Made by a program: the position numbers and the translations under genes
Assembly: GCF_018343625.1 (NCBI RefSeq)
Contig: NZ_JAGYPG010000004.1
Span: forward strand, 127,102-191,101
Source of the DNA: Lederbergia citri
GTDB taxonomy: Bacteria; Bacillota; Bacilli; Bacillales; Bacillaceae_C
Length of the DNA stretch: 64,000 nucleotides
Direction of reading: 5' to 3'
Notes under the pieces: model-generated
The model's input: only the letters and a program-made list of their open reading frames with translations
Database searches by the model: none
What the model was told of the DNA's origin: nothing
Shown: piece by piece, positions 33,378-42,632 of the stretch
Layout of the letters: each line of letters opens with the position of its first letter
How positions within the stretch are numbered: the first letter of the stretch is position 1

Positions 33378-34310
33378 ATGATCGTTACAGTTACTTTAAA
33401 CCCAGCAATCGATATTTCCTATCGTGTAAATAACTTTAAAATAAATAAGGGCCATCGTGTTGAAAATGGAAATAAAACAGCGGGTGGAAAAGGTTTAAAT
33501 GTATCTCGTGTACTAAAACAACTTGGTGAACATCCGCATTGCCTCGGATTTCTCGGAGGATCGAATGGAAAGTGGATCAAAAGACAACTAGAAATAGAGG
33601 GTTTGGAGGGGTCCTTCACTCAAATTAAGGAGGAAACTAGAACGTGTTTAGCGTTTATTGATGAAGAAAATTCTACCCAGACAGAATTGATGGAAAAGTG
33701 CCCAACAGTATCAGAAGAGGAGAAGGAAGAGTTTCTTGAAACTTATCAGCAACAATTTAAAAAAGCGACACTAATCATTGCTTCAGGTAGCTTACCTTCG
33801 TGGCTGGATTCATCTTTTTATAAAGATATGAGTAAATTAGCAAAAGAACAAAATATTCCTTTCATACTTGATACAAGTGGGGAGCCATTAAAACTTGGAA
33901 TTGAGGGAAATCCGTTTTTAATTAAACCGAATCAAGAAGAGTTAACTCAATTCGCAGGAAAAGAGTTAAAGACAATGGAGGATATGGTTGAGGTTGCAAT
34001 AAGAATTTGCAATCAAGGTGTGCAAAACGTTCTTTTATCTTTAGGTGAAGGTGGTGCAATATTAGTTAGAAAAGATGTTATATTGAAAGCGAATATCCCT
34101 TCTATTCCCGTAGTGAATCCGGTAGGGTCAGGGGATAGTATGATAGCGGGGATGGCATATTCCATTAATAATAATTTGGTTCTTGAAGAATGCTTAAGGA
34201 TGGCATGTGCTTGCGGAATGGCAAATGCTATGGAAGAAAAGACTGGATTTGTTCAGTCACAAATGATAAAGCAATTATTGAAAGAGATAAATATAACTTC
34301 AATTGACTGA
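33378..34310 (+). CDS. PfkB-family sugar-phosphate kinase (tagatose-6-P/fructose-1-P kinase type)
   Basis: This 310-residue kinase belongs to the LacC/FruK group: TVTLNPAIDISY at the N-terminus, GGKGLNVSRVLKQLG for substrate binding, IKPNQEELTQFAG, and the anion-hole/catalytic motif VNPVGSGDSMIAG (GxGD). It should phosphorylate tagatose 6-phosphate or fructose 1-phosphate. Beside an N-acetylhexosamine-6-P deacetylase, tagatose-6-P kinase activity would complete a GalNAc route, but no aldolase is encoded here. Confidence 0.88.
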   Translation: MIVTVTLNPAIDISYRVNNFKINKGHRVENGNKTAGGKGLNVSRVLKQLGEHPHCLGFLGGSNGKWIKRQLEIEGLEGSFTQIKEETRTCLAFIDEENSTQTELMEKCPTVSEEEKEEFLETYQQQFKKATLIIASGSLPSWLDSSFYKDMSKLAKEQNIPFILDTSGEPLKLGIEGNPFLIKPNQEELTQFAGKELKTMEDMVEVAIRICNQGVQNVLLSLGEGGAILVRKDVILKANIPSIPVVNPVGSGDSMIAGMAYSINNNLVLEECLRMACACGMANAMEEKTGFVQSQMIKQLLKEINITSID

Positions 34311-34333
34311 ATTTTTAATAAAGGGTGGATGGA

Positions 34334-35164
34334 ATGAAAATCGATGCACATCAACATTATTGGAAGCTTGAAAATCAACATACTGATTGGCCAACTTCTG
34401 ATTTAACCGCGATTTATCAAAATTTCCTTCCTGAGAACTTAGCGGCGCATTTAAAACAACATCATATCGAAAAAACAATAGTCGTCCAAGCATCTCCTCA
34501 TTTAAAGGAAAACGAATTTTTATTGGAATTAGCAGAACACCACGATTCTATTGGAGGAGTTGTTGGTTGGATTGACATGGCGTCTGAACAGTTTAATGAG
34601 GACTTTACTCGGCTGAAAAAACATCCTAAATTTGTTGGAATTAGACCGATGCTTCAAAGTCTGGAAGACAATCGGTGGATTTTAAGAGCTGACGTAAAGA
34701 AGAATATTCACATATTAATAGAGAACGACTTCCCAATCGATCTATTAATCTACCCGAGGCATCTTCCAGTCATTCTAGAACTTTTAGATGAATTTCCAAC
34801 GTTAAGAGCTGTTATTGATCATTGTGCAAAGCCAAATATTAAAGAGCAACAATGGGAAAAATGGTCAGATGAAATAAAGAAAGTATCTGAATTTGAATCG
34901 GTTATGTGCAAAATATCTGGGCTCGTGACGGAAGCTAGTCATCAGTCATGGGAGTTAAAAGATTTTAAACCTTACATACAGCATGTTTTCAATTGTTTTG
35001 GCTCAAACAGAATCATGTTTGGGAGCGATTGGCCAGTATGCCTTCTTGCCGCTTCATATGATGAGGTTATACAACTAGTAAATGAAAATCTTGTAAAAGA
35101 AATGTCTATTAAAGATGGAGATTTATTTTTTGGCGGAAATGCAAAGCAGTTTTATAAAATATAA
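34334..35164 (+). CDS. Amidohydrolase of the sugar-lactonase group (COG3618)
   Basis: The 276-residue TIM-barrel hydrolase has the IDAHQHYWKL start (HxH), HCAKPNI, and the metal Asp in IMFGSDWPVC near the C-terminus. This is the pattern of L-fuconolactonase, L-rhamnonolactonase and 2-pyrone-4,6-dicarboxylate hydrolase relatives. With two alpha-L-fucosidases just downstream, L-fuconolactone is an attractive substrate, by inference. ATG 34334 has an AAAGGGTGG ribosome site, and the GTG at 34325 lies within it. Confidence 0.85.
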   Translation: MKIDAHQHYWKLENQHTDWPTSDLTAIYQNFLPENLAAHLKQHHIEKTIVVQASPHLKENEFLLELAEHHDSIGGVVGWIDMASEQFNEDFTRLKKHPKFVGIRPMLQSLEDNRWILRADVKKNIHILIENDFPIDLLIYPRHLPVILELLDEFPTLRAVIDHCAKPNIKEQQWEKWSDEIKKVSEFESVMCKISGLVTEASHQSWELKDFKPYIQHVFNCFGSNRIMFGSDWPVCLLAASYDEVIQLVNENLVKEMSIKDGDLFFGGNAKQFYKI

Positions 35165-35237
35165 AATTGTTATAGTATTTCAGGTTTTTTCTAAAAATAG
35201 TCAAATTGACAGCTATTTCGGAAGGTGCTAATTTAAA

Positions 35238-35251
35238 AGTAATCGCTTTCA
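35238..35251 (+). promoter_or_regulatory. cre site upstream of GH29 fucosidase
   Basis: AGTAATCGCTTTCA matches TGWNANCGNTTWCA at 13 of 14 positions, 37 bp before the start codon. It is the best CcpA box in the locus. Confidence 0.6.
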
Positions 35252-35287
35252 GGTTCTGAGAAATAAGTAAAGAGAGGTGGCCAATTG

Positions 35288-36565
35288 ATGAATAGAAAAG
35301 AGCGCACAAAATGGTTTTTAGATGATCGTTTTGGAATGTTTATACACTGGGGTTTGTATGCCATTCCAGCAAGGGGTGAGTGGGTTAGAAGTGTTGAAAA
35401 GATTAGTAATGAGGATTACGAGAAATATTTTGAGGAGTTCAACCCATCACACTTTAATCCAAAAGAATGGGCAAGAGCAGCAAAGGCCGCGGGACAAAAA
35501 TATGCAGTACTTACAACCAAACACCATGATGGATTTTGTTTATTTGATAGCAAACTAACAGATTATAAGGCTACCAATACTCCTGCAAAAAGGGACTTGA
35601 TTAAAGAGTACGTAGAAGCGTTCCGTGAAGAAGGTTTAAAAGTAGGCTTTTATTATTCTATCATTGATTGGCATCATGAGAATTACCCCGCTTTTGGCGA
35701 CCGCAATCATCCAATGCGAGATAACGAAAATTTTAGAAAGAAACAAATTAATTTCGATCAGTATCTTGAATATATGCATGGGCAAGTAAGAGAACTGCTC
35801 ACTAATTACGGAAAAATTGATATTATGTGGTTTGACTTTTCTTATGATGATATGACTGGTGAAAAATGGAAAGCGACAGAATTAATTCAAATGATTCGCG
35901 ATATCCAGCCTGACATCATTATTGACAATAGACTTGGTGGAAACATAAAGTCTAGCAATCCAGAAATATATGCCGGTGATTTTTATTCTCCAGAACAGAT
36001 TGTCCCACCTGGAGGAATACTAGATGAAAATGGTGAACAGGTACCATGGGAAGCATGTATTACATTGAATGACAATTGGGGCTACCACTCAAAAGATAAA
36101 AATTATAAATCACCGAAACAAGTCATTCGAACTTTAGTTGAGTGTGTCAGTAAAAATGGAAACCTACTTTTGAATGTGGGACCTGATGCTAGGGGAATAA
36201 TCCCTCAAGAATCATTGGGAATTTTACAGGAAGTTGGTAATTGGATGCAGAGAAACGGTGAATCCATTTACAGATGTAAAGCTGCCAAATTGCCAAAACC
36301 TGAATGGGGCAGATATACCCAAAATGGAAATAAGCTTTATGCACATGTTTTTGACCGCGGTATTGGGCCGATTTATTTTGCTGGATTAAAAGATAAAATT
36401 AAAAAAGCTAGATTACTTGCCGATGGATCCGAGTTGAAAATTGAAACCCCTTGGATGGCAGAGCAATATTCAGATATAGAGAGTGGAGCATTCATCAATT
36501 TAGAAGGAGCAAGACTTCCCGATGAAAACGATACAGTAATTGAATTGGAACTAGTTGAGGATTAA
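35288..36565 (+). CDS. Alpha-L-fucosidase, GH29
   Basis: The 425-residue enzyme has no signal peptide and so is intracellular. GH29 hallmarks are RFGMFIHWGLYAIPARGEWV, KYAVLTTKHHDGFCLFDS, the nucleophile Asp in IMWFDFSYD, and NGNLLLNVGPDARG. It releases L-fucose from oligosaccharides with retention. The length is slightly short, so the C-terminal beta-sandwich is present but compact. The SD GAGAGG precedes tandem ATGs (35288 preferred). A cre site lies upstream, and the epimerase gene follows after 17 bp. Confidence 0.95.
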   Translation: MNRKERTKWFLDDRFGMFIHWGLYAIPARGEWVRSVEKISNEDYEKYFEEFNPSHFNPKEWARAAKAAGQKYAVLTTKHHDGFCLFDSKLTDYKATNTPAKRDLIKEYVEAFREEGLKVGFYYSIIDWHHENYPAFGDRNHPMRDNENFRKKQINFDQYLEYMHGQVRELLTNYGKIDIMWFDFSYDDMTGEKWKATELIQMIRDIQPDIIIDNRLGGNIKSSNPEIYAGDFYSPEQIVPPGGILDENGEQVPWEACITLNDNWGYHSKDKNYKSPKQVIRTLVECVSKNGNLLLNVGPDARGIIPQESLGILQEVGNWMQRNGESIYRCKAAKLPKPEWGRYTQNGNKLYAHVFDRGIGPIYFAGLKDKIKKARLLADGSELKIETPWMAEQYSDIESGAFINLEGARLPDENDTVIELELVED

Positions 36566-36582
36566 AAGAGGAGGAAAATGTA

Positions 36583-37476
36583 ATGAAGATTGGTTTAAGT
36601 ACATACAGCTTATTAGCTGCACTAAATTCAGGGGAAATGAATGTTCTCGATGTCGTTCAATGGATTGCCGACAATGGTGGAGAACATATGGAAATAGTTC
36701 CTTACGGTTTTACACTAATTGATAATCTAGAGCTTGCAGACGCGGTTCGTGAAAAAGCAAAATCGGTTGGGATTGAATTATCTAACTATTCCATGCCAGC
36801 AAATTTTGTTCAAGAAACAGAGCAAGAATTCGAAGCAGAAGTAGACAGATTAAAAAGTCATGTTGATTTGATCCACCGTATGGGAATTAAACATATGCGC
36901 CATGATGTTACAGCCTTCACACTTCCTCCAGAAAAAATTACAATTGAATGGTTTGAAAAAAAATTACCATTAATGGTGGAGGGAAGTAGACAAGTTGCTG
37001 ACTATGCCGCAGGGTTCGGCATTACAACTACGATTGAAAACCACGGACACTGTGTCCAGGCAAGTGATAGGGTTCAACGGGTGTTGCTAGAAGTCGATCG
37101 ACCTAACTTTAAAACAACTTTAGACATCGGGAATTTTATGTGCGTTGATGAAGATTCCCTTGTAGGCGTTAAGAAAAACTTGCCATTTGCTTCACTTGTC
37201 CATTTTAAAGATTTTTATTACCGTCCTTATTATCAAGATCCAGGAGAAGGCGATTGGTTCAAAACAGCGAATGGCAATTTCTTGAGAGGTGCCATTGTTG
37301 GGCAAGGAGATATTAACATCCGTGAAGTTGTAAAGCTTGTTAAAGAATCCGGGTACGACGGGTATATTACGGTTGAATTTGAAGGAATGGAAGATTGTAA
37401 GGTAGGTTCCAAGATTGGTATGGATAATTTAAGAAGATTTTGGAATGAGGTTAAGGAATCCGCGCTACATATATGA
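36583..37476 (+). CDS. Sugar phosphate isomerase/epimerase-fold protein (copy 1)
   Basis: This 297-residue AP-endonuclease-2-type TIM barrel has the conserved metal ligands in MEIVPYG, TTTIENHGH (Glu), TTLDIGNFMCVDE (Asp/His region), LVHFKDFYYRP and YDGYITVEFEGMED. The protein at 50770 is a close paralogue, roughly 60 percent alike by eye over the first 110 residues. In known relatives this fold catalyses epimerisation, or beta-elimination or hydration of 3-keto sugars. It is tightly linked to the GH29 gene. Confidence 0.9.
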   Translation: MKIGLSTYSLLAALNSGEMNVLDVVQWIADNGGEHMEIVPYGFTLIDNLELADAVREKAKSVGIELSNYSMPANFVQETEQEFEAEVDRLKSHVDLIHRMGIKHMRHDVTAFTLPPEKITIEWFEKKLPLMVEGSRQVADYAAGFGITTTIENHGHCVQASDRVQRVLLEVDRPNFKTTLDIGNFMCVDEDSLVGVKKNLPFASLVHFKDFYYRPYYQDPGEGDWFKTANGNFLRGAIVGQGDINIREVVKLVKESGYDGYITVEFEGMEDCKVGSKIGMDNLRRFWNEVKESALHI

Positions 37477-37488
37477 GGTTTAATGGAT

Positions 37489-37522
37489 AAAAAGGTCTCA
37501 ATAGCAGAATTGAGACCTTTTT
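37489..37522 (+). terminator. Terminator between epimerase and GH95 genes
   Basis: AAAAGGTCTCAAT pairs with ATTGAGACCTTTT, with A- and T-tracts outside. Confidence 0.9.
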
Positions 37523-37591
37523 CAAATACAAAGGCCAAATAACAAAAATTTTCCTCGAAAATAGGAAAAGCAAATAACGGAGGATTATCTA

Positions 37592-39964
37592 TTGAACTTA
37601 TTATCGTATAAAAAGTCGGCAAAAACTTGGACCGAGGCAATGCCGCTAGGTAATGGGAGAATTGGTGCAATGCACTTTGGCGGCGTTGAAGTTGATCAAT
37701 TTCAATTGAATGAAGATACGCTGTGGTCTGGTCCGCCTGCAAAAGATAAGCAATTTGATGACCGTGAATCACTTAAGAGGGTAAGGAAACTAATAGATGA
37801 AGAAAAACTTGAAGAAGCGATTAGCGAAACGAAAAATATGTTTGGTCCATATTCACAATCATATATGCCACTTGGCAATATAAAAATACAATATCTACAT
37901 GGTGATATAGCACAGGAATATGAAAGGACATTAAATATTGAAGAGGCGATATCGTCAGTAAAATACATAGTAGGGGGAGTTGAATACAGAAGGGAAGCCT
38001 TCATTTCTCACCCACATCAAGTGCTGGTCATTCGACTTGCAGGTTCAATAAAAAATAGTTTGAATGTACATATTACATTGGACAGTCCACTAAAATATAG
38101 AATTTCGAATTCAGAAGCACATGTGATTTTACAAGGTATATGCCCCGAAAAATGCGAACCCAATTACTATCATGATAACGAGCTTCCGATTGTTTATGGA
38201 GAGTTTGAAGAAACTGACGCGATACATTTTGAAGGAAGATTAGGTACTACAGTAGGAGACGGGAAAGTGAGTTCCGAAAACGGAATTCTTTCCATTACTA
38301 ATGCAACTACAGTGATTTTATATTTTTCTGTCGCCACTTCATTTAATGGATATGACCAATTGCCCGGGAAATATTTTGGCGAATTGACTCGAAAAAATGA
38401 GGAGAGTCTTGCTGAGGCGATGAGTATTTCCTATGAGCAGCTAAAAGCTGAACATATAAAAGATTACCAAAGTCTCTTTAACCGCTTTAAATTTAGTCTA
38501 GATTACGAACAGCCGGAAAACTTGCTTGATACCGATGATAGAGTGAAAAAGTATGGTGCAAATGACTTAGGGATGGTGGAACTTTTATTCCAGTACGGGA
38601 GATATTTATTGATTTCGTCATCAAGGGAAGGAACACAGCCTGCAAACCTTCAAGGAATCTGGAATGATCTAACACGTGCCCCATGGTCATCAAATTATAC
38701 ACTAAATATCAACGCAGAAATGAACTATTGGCCAGCTGAAATAACGAATCTAGGGGAATGTCATCGCCCTCTAATAAAACTAGTAAGTGAATTAGCGGTT
38801 AATGGAGAGAAAATGGTTAGTGAACGTTATGGGTTAAGAGGGTGGGCGGCACATCATAATACGGATTTATGGAGAAAAGCTGATCCGGTTGGAGGTGATC
38901 GTCACGGAGATCCAATCTGGGCGTTTTGGCCAATGGCAGGTCCTTGGTTATGCAGACACTTATGGGAACACTTTATTTTTTCGCAGAATCGAGAATTTCT
39001 ACAAAAAGAAGCACTACCCATTATGAAAGCTGCAGCTGAATTTTGTTTAGATTGGTTAGTAGAGGGTGATAATGGCTATTTGACTACATCTCCTTCCACG
39101 TCCCCAGAACATCTCTTTTATACTGGAAAGGGACAAATTGGCTCAGTTACGAAAGGTGCTACAATGGATTTGCAACTAATTTGGGATCTATTTTCAAATT
39201 GCATCGAAGCAGCAGTTGTTCTTGGATTAGAAGAAGATGAATGGATCGAAGATGTAAAGCGGGCAAAAGAGCGTTTATATCCTATGCAAATTGGAAAATA
39301 TGGACAGTTGCAAGAATGGTCAATCGACTATGAAGATGTAGAACCACACCACCGCCACGTTTCTCATTTATATGGAGTTTATCCTGGAAATCAAATTACA
39401 GATGGTCCTTTATTAGAAGCTGCCAAGCAAACTCTAAATCGTAGAGGTGATGAAGGAACAGGATGGAGCCTAGGATGGAAAATCTGTCTTTGGGCAAGGT
39501 TGAAAGATGGGGAACGAGTGAATGCACTGTTTCAACAATTATTTAACATTGTGGAGGCGAATAATGAGGTTTTCGTCGGAGGAGGGATATACCCGAATCT
39601 ATTTGGTGCACACCCGCCGTTTCAAATTGATGGAAACTTCAGCTATACAGCTGGAATAGTAGAAATGATCATTCAATCTCATAAAGGTTATGTTGCACTT
39701 TTACCTGCACTTCCTTCTACTTGGATTAAAGGATCTATAAAAGGAATTCGCGTTCAAGGCGGTTTTGAAGTTAATATGTCGTGGGACAAAATGCAGGTGA
39801 GCAACTTAGAAATAACTTGTCATGCTGGAAATCCATTTATTTTTAAAACTAGTAAAGCAGTCATTCTTCGTGAAGAGGACATAGAGGATAAATCGATAGA
39901 CCCAATTAATGGATTAATAAAAATTGATATGAATAAAAACCATAAGTATCAATTGCTGTTTTAA
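37592..39964 (+). CDS. Alpha-L-fucosidase, GH95
   Basis: The 790-residue inverting 1,2-alpha-L-fucosidase-type enzyme has the N-terminal beta-domain start WTEAMPLGNGRIGAMHFGG, NEDTLWSGPP, the barrel motifs REGTQPANLQGIWND and NINAEMNYWPAE, TSPSTSPEH, EPHHRHVSHLYGVYPG, and FQIDGNFSYTAGIVEM (usually GNFG). It has no signal peptide. It complements GH29 in linkage range and points to fucosylated glycans as substrates of the locus. The start is TTG with a GGAGGA SD. Confidence 0.96.
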   Translation: MNLLSYKKSAKTWTEAMPLGNGRIGAMHFGGVEVDQFQLNEDTLWSGPPAKDKQFDDRESLKRVRKLIDEEKLEEAISETKNMFGPYSQSYMPLGNIKIQYLHGDIAQEYERTLNIEEAISSVKYIVGGVEYRREAFISHPHQVLVIRLAGSIKNSLNVHITLDSPLKYRISNSEAHVILQGICPEKCEPNYYHDNELPIVYGEFEETDAIHFEGRLGTTVGDGKVSSENGILSITNATTVILYFSVATSFNGYDQLPGKYFGELTRKNEESLAEAMSISYEQLKAEHIKDYQSLFNRFKFSLDYEQPENLLDTDDRVKKYGANDLGMVELLFQYGRYLLISSSREGTQPANLQGIWNDLTRAPWSSNYTLNINAEMNYWPAEITNLGECHRPLIKLVSELAVNGEKMVSERYGLRGWAAHHNTDLWRKADPVGGDRHGDPIWAFWPMAGPWLCRHLWEHFIFSQNREFLQKEALPIMKAAAEFCLDWLVEGDNGYLTTSPSTSPEHLFYTGKGQIGSVTKGATMDLQLIWDLFSNCIEAAVVLGLEEDEWIEDVKRAKERLYPMQIGKYGQLQEWSIDYEDVEPHHRHVSHLYGVYPGNQITDGPLLEAAKQTLNRRGDEGTGWSLGWKICLWARLKDGERVNALFQQLFNIVEANNEVFVGGGIYPNLFGAHPPFQIDGNFSYTAGIVEMIIQSHKGYVALLPALPSTWIKGSIKGIRVQGGFEVNMSWDKMQVSNLEITCHAGNPFIFKTSKAVILREEDIEDKSIDPINGLIKIDMNKNHKYQLLF

Positions 39965-39968
39965 TATA

Positions 39969-40003
39969 AAAAGCGACGGAAGAGTTTTTTCCATCGCTTT
40001 TTT
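39969..40003. terminator. Bidirectional terminator between GH95 and GH123-like genes
   Basis: AAAAAGCGACGGAA pairs with TTCCATCGCTTTTT (one mismatch). The genes converge on it. Confidence 0.88.
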
Positions 40004-40007
40004 GGTT

Positions 40008-41648
40008 TTATGAACTTAAAGCCTCTTCTATGGCACTATTAATCTCTTCTCTAGTCTGGAAAATATATCCCTTTTCTTTCGGATATTCAGTGAACGTTAT
40101 CGTTTGAGATTTCTCAATAATATTTATAACAAAAGCTTTCCCTTTTAACTGCTCGAGCCATTGAAACGCGCGTAGATCTTGCAAGGCTTGATAAAAGACA
40201 CGTGAGCGAATAGACGGTATCGCTTCTCCGTTTTTCCCAGGATAGACGAGAAACGTATCGCCTGAAGGAAAAGCATTGTTTGCATCAGTAATGATATAAG
40301 GATTAATGGGCTCTATAGAGTATTGACTATTGTAAAAGTTATATCCCCAATGAAGAAATCCTTCAATGTCATATTTAAATAATTGTGTTGCGATGATTCG
40401 ATTTCTTGCTGAAGGCATCGCCATGAATCGATTGCTTACTTTTTGATTTTGTGCACAACAATAATAGGTCCACAAATTAGGGACATGATGATCGATAAAT
40501 GTTTGAATATGATCATTCGCAACAACTGGCTTTGAAACAATGCCTTTTTGATAGAAGGAAAAATCACTCAGGGCATCAATGATTTTAAAATCTTTCAAAT
40601 AAGGTTCCGCTATTTCTTTCGCTTGTGAATAGGTAGCTATATTGGATTCGTTCGGTTCATCTGATATATGAAAATATACTTTTTCAGAATCCCAGTTTGC
40701 TTTTAAAAACGATGTCAATGCAGGAAGAAACGAAGCTAAAAATAAACGATATTCCGTACTGTCAGCAGTAACATCCCAACCAAATTTTCTTAAAAGAACT
40801 CCTTCCTCTCTCACCATGATTTTAGGAGTAAACTCTGCACCCCATTGTGTAAACAAATGGGCGATTTCTATGTATTTTATTCCGTTCCGTTTACATAAAT
40901 CGAGCCATTTTTTCAGTAGGGTAAAATCAAATTCATACTCTCCATTTTTATATGATATTTGCACGAGCTGAACGGTTGTTCTTTCGCCGCCAACTTTTGT
41001 ATCTAATGGTGGAGTGAAAATAGGTGTAAGAATCATATTAATACCGTTTTCACTTGCAAAACGAAGAAAATTGTCAATGATTCGCCAATGCTCATCTGAA
41101 AAAACGTCAACTCCATAATAATTTGCTAAACAATCCGTGTGAAACCATTGTGTATGAATTAATGTTTGTTCAGGCAATTGATAAGGGATGACTCTAAACT
41201 TTATAGATTGATTGTAAATCGACTGATGATGTTCATCTGTAATCAATAGTTTTAATGTCTTTTCGCCTACAGCATCCGATTTTGAATATACATCAACCCA
41301 TAAAGAATTCCAGCCCCCTGTCTCTAGCTCAATACTATTAGCAGTTACCGGCTCCAGTAAATCGGGAAATAACCCTGGTTTAGTAGAAAGGTAATTTTCA
41401 TCATGCGACTCAGCATAAGCTGGTAGAGTAGAAGGAACTTTTTTTACAATACTAACAGATGTATGGATTGTTTCATCCGCTTCCAGATTAATGTAGATTT
41501 TTTTATTCTCATCACATCGATATGCAATTTGAAATGAAAATTGTTCATTTTGAAAGATCGTTATATCGTTCATAGGAACCGTGTCTGGTGTGTAATCAGG
41601 AAATATTTTTTCTAATGAATCTGTTAACTGAAAAGCAAGATTAGCCAA
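40008..41648 (-). CDS. DUF4091/GH123-like glycoside hydrolase
   Basis: The 546-residue protein has an N-terminal beta-sandwich (about 1-160) and a TIM barrel whose active site shows an Asp-Glu pair in VYFHISDEPNE, as in GH123 beta-N-acetylgalactosaminidases. ALSDFSFY, LWTYYCC, and GFLHWGYNFY with DTFLVYPGKNGEAIPSIR also fit the DUF4091 (GH123 catalytic) family. It has no signal peptide. TTG 41648 has GGAGG 8 nt upstream, so the longer start at 41669 is unlikely. It lies opposite to the rest of the locus and would cut beta-GalNAc inside the cell. Confidence 0.82.
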   Translation of the reverse strand: MANLAFQLTDSLEKIFPDYTPDTVPMNDITIFQNEQFSFQIAYRCDENKKIYINLEADETIHTSVSIVKKVPSTLPAYAESHDENYLSTKPGLFPDLLEPVTANSIELETGGWNSLWVDVYSKSDAVGEKTLKLLITDEHHQSIYNQSIKFRVIPYQLPEQTLIHTQWFHTDCLANYYGVDVFSDEHWRIIDNFLRFASENGINMILTPIFTPPLDTKVGGERTTVQLVQISYKNGEYEFDFTLLKKWLDLCKRNGIKYIEIAHLFTQWGAEFTPKIMVREEGVLLRKFGWDVTADSTEYRLFLASFLPALTSFLKANWDSEKVYFHISDEPNESNIATYSQAKEIAEPYLKDFKIIDALSDFSFYQKGIVSKPVVANDHIQTFIDHHVPNLWTYYCCAQNQKVSNRFMAMPSARNRIIATQLFKYDIEGFLHWGYNFYNSQYSIEPINPYIITDANNAFPSGDTFLVYPGKNGEAIPSIRSRVFYQALQDLRAFQWLEQLKGKAFVINIIEKSQTITFTEYPKEKGYIFQTREEINSAIEEALSS

Positions 41649-41783
41649 TAAGAGGACCTCCAATATCAATTCTGTTAATGTTATAGTATAAACAGTTTGA
41701 TTTCTTGAAATAGTTTTAAAGTTATATTAAATCCTAGAAGGTTTTTTATCAATGAGAAAAATGAATGCTTGGGGGTCTCTCGA

Positions 41784-42512
41784 TTGAAATACAAAGAAAT
41801 AAAGCCGACAAAACTATATGAACAAGTTGCAGAAGCGATCCACGAGATGATTAGGTCTGGTCAATTAAAGTCAGGTGATAAATTAGATTCTGTAGAGCAG
41901 CTTGCAGAAAATTTTCAAGTGGGTCGTTCCGCTATCAGGGAAGCTTTGTCTGCATTAAGAGCAATGGGGCTTTTAGAAATGAAGCAAGGTGAAGGAACAT
42001 ATGTTAAAGAGTTCAGCCCCGATCAAATTTTCTTTCCGTTGTCGACTGCAATCTTAATGAATCAGAACGATGTGAAGAACTTATTAGAAGTAAGGAAAAT
42101 AATCGAGACAGGAACGGTTGCCTCTGCAAGTAAAAAAAGAACAAGTGAGAATTTAAAAACAATGGAATTAGCATTGGAAGAAATGAAAAAAGCAAATGGC
42201 AATGAAGAACTGGGAGAAAAAGCCGATTTAGCATTTCATCTTGCGATTGCAGAAGCGTCTCAAAATCAGCTTCTAGCCAGTTTGTTAAATCATGTCTCCG
42301 GGCTAATGCAAGCAACGATGAAGGAGACACGCAGACTTTGGCTTTATTCAGGGCAAACAACAACTGAAAAGCTGTATGAGGAGCATAAAAATATTTATGA
42401 CGCCATTTTTCGGGGCGATGAAAATGCTGCTAGAGAAACAATGGTGCAACATCTTGAAAATGTCGATGAAGTTCTAAGTAAATATTTTGAAAAAACTACG
42501 AAAAATCATTGA
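41784..42512 (+). CDS. lutR: FadR-type GntR regulator of lactate utilisation
   Basis: The 242-residue protein has a winged HTH (KLYEQVAEAIHEMIRSGQLKSGDKLDS, FQVGRSAIREALSALRAMGLLEMKQGEGTYV) and an all-helical FCD domain (VRKIIETGTVASASKK, FHLAIAEASQN, HKNIYDAIFRGD). It resembles B. subtilis LutR, which represses lutABC until lactate is present, and it stands directly upstream of lutABC here. The start is TTG 41784 with a GGGGGT ribosome site. The 41769 start is inside that site. Confidence 0.9.
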   Translation: MKYKEIKPTKLYEQVAEAIHEMIRSGQLKSGDKLDSVEQLAENFQVGRSAIREALSALRAMGLLEMKQGEGTYVKEFSPDQIFFPLSTAILMNQNDVKNLLEVRKIIETGTVASASKKRTSENLKTMELALEEMKKANGNEELGEKADLAFHLAIAEASQNQLLASLLNHVSGLMQATMKETRRLWLYSGQTTTEKLYEEHKNIYDAIFRGDENAARETMVQHLENVDEVLSKYFEKTTKNH

Positions 42513-42544
42513 TTGAAAGCTTTTATGAATGCGTCGCTTACTCA

Positions 42545-42589
42545 GTCATCAGATGACCTGTTGACTAATAATTTTGATAATAATAAAGT
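42545..42589 (+). promoter_or_regulatory. Promoter and 13-bp palindrome in front of lutABC
   Basis: The perfect palindrome GTCATCAGATGAC (42545-42557) lies 3 bp before a -35 TTGACT (42561-42566). After 17 bp TAAAGT (42584-42589) can serve as -10. The palindrome is a natural candidate operator for LutR. Confidence 0.5.
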
Positions 42590-42632
42590 AGATTTATATG
42601 GAAATTTAATAATCGGAAGAGGGTGAACAAAA

